A stretch of DNA of 64,000 nt from Candidatus Zixiibacteriota bacterium (lineage in GTDB: Bacteria > Zixibacteria > MSB-5A5 > WJJR01 > JAJRUJ01), in NCBI GenBank assembly GCA_020051695.1, contig JAGVQM010000039.1, positions 36,881 to 100,880 of the forward strand, in the 5' to 3' direction. Position numbers and translations under genes: made by a program. Every line of letters starts with the position of its first letter. Position 1 is the first letter of the stretch. Of this stretch, positions 63,422 to 64,000 are shown piece after piece. The notes beneath the pieces are model-generated. The model was not told where the DNA came from and did not search any database. It worked only from the letters and a program-made list of their open reading frames with translations.

Positions 63422-64000
63422 TTGAAACATTTGCCGAGGATTTTGACGGTATTGTCAGCGATGCTGCTCATGAGCATCAATGTGGAAGTAATGGCCGATT
63501 GTACGGAGTTGTCCAATTTCACCCAACCATACGATCCTGACGATTGCACTATCGGCTTGTGGCATTTTGATGAATGCGATGGCGACATAGTCTACGATGC
63601 GACTGTTCACCATAATGATGGTATCCGATCCGGTCCGGGTTGGGATGGGCCCGCTTGGAATTCCAGCGGTCGTTTCAACTGCGCCGTGTGCTTTGAAGGT
63701 TACGCGAATGATTATGGAGATTCTATCCATATCCAGCTTGATAATCTCGATTTCTATGCCGCATCACATACAGTCGAAGTATGGGTCATGCTGAACAGCC
63801 TTGGTACCCAGCAGACTATTCTCTCTATGCAGGGGGTCGGCGACCAGGTCCCGATGTATATCTGGCCCGACAGTACGGTATCGTACCGTCTTGTCGGAAG
63901 TGGCGGCCAAAAGGTTGAACTGCACAGCATCAGTAAACTTATCACCGGACGCTGGTATCACGTTGCCGGACGGTATGACGCCGTCACGAATGAACTTGCG
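63422..64000 (+). CDS. secreted LamG/concanavalin-like protein, cut by window end
   Basis: The first 193 codons of a gene running off the window. The likely start is TTG 63422: GGAGG ends at 63415, six bases before it, whereas ATG 63416 directly abuts the GGAGG. An export signal (KHLPRILTVLSAMLLMS) is followed by a LamG-type jelly-roll: GLWHFDEC, HHNDGIRSGPGW, GRFNCAVCFEG, HTVEVWVML, GRWYHVAGRYDA. Such domains bind carbohydrate or glycoprotein, usually as part of larger surface proteins. Placed after a kinase/NtrC pair that may control it. Confidence 0.78.
   Translation, partial: MKHLPRILTVLSAMLLMSINVEVMADCTELSNFTQPYDPDDCTIGLWHFDECDGDIVYDATVHHNDGIRSGPGWDGPAWNSSGRFNCAVCFEGYANDYGDSIHIQLDNLDFYAASHTVEVWVMLNSLGTQQTILSMQGVGDQVPMYIWPDSTVSYRLVGSGGQKVELHSISKLITGRWYHVAGRYDAVTNELA

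Overview
The window (about 57% GC by eye) comes from a Gram-negative, diderm, probably anaerobic bacterium. Outer-membrane biogenesis genes (tamA/tamB), a TonB receptor, two DUF5916 barrel proteins and a multiheme cytochrome pair all point to two membranes. Dockerin-like C-terminal tags, an SBBP-repeat protein, ECF sigma factors paired with zinc-finger partners and DUF5916 proteins are a combination I associate with the FCB side of the tree, especially candidate phylum Zixibacteria. That placement is inference. I see no rRNA, tRNA, CRISPR array, insertion sequence or phage gene.

Layout. 0-2.2 kb (+): a hotdog thioesterase, a Nudix hydrolase and three small unknown genes. 2.2-12.7 kb (-): tamB-tamA-C26 amidotransferase-mnmA, then an envelope-stress unit (ECF sigma factor, membrane anti-sigma factor, HtrA-like protein) whose HtrA lacks the catalytic His. 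13-21.4 kb: housekeeping genes (ACT-domain protein, ettA, PTS EIIA-like, hemL, metH). 21.7-30 kb (-): DUF5916 protein, monoheme porin plus multiheme cytochrome, then an ECF sigma factor overlapping a zinc-finger/TPR membrane protein. 30.5-36.7 kb (+): a large SBBP/dockerin secreted protein and a second, frameshifted DUF5916 gene.

37-44 kb (+) is a signalling block: a cytidylate-kinase-like/receiver fusion, a Cache histidine kinase, two single-domain response regulators, a kinase-like protein without a recognisable ATPase domain, and a SulP anion transporter with a large insertion. 44.1-51.4 kb (+) is the most interesting part. It holds a sigma-54 activator gene (damaged in this sequence), a close match to a sigma-54 promoter (GG-N10-GC) and an operon of three NifX-family proteins, a DUF89 protein, DUF5320, ferredoxin and zinc-ribbon proteins, and two MinD/Mrp ATPases with inserted ferredoxin domains. 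The gene content and control resemble the Desulfovibrio orange-protein (ORP) operons. Four of its proteins carry Arg/Gly- or Gly/Gln-rich tracts.

51.4-64 kb: a tandemly duplicated dockerin-tagged secreted protein and a TonB receptor on the minus strand; then, on the plus strand, an atypical OmpR-type regulator preceded by three tandem 11-bp repeats, a histidine kinase with a periplasmic FG-GAP-like propeller, an NtrC-type activator, and the start of a LamG-domain secreted protein cut off by the window end.

Three genes between 36 and 49 kb carry lesions that look like loss of single bases. Assembly error and real decay cannot be separated from this sequence alone.
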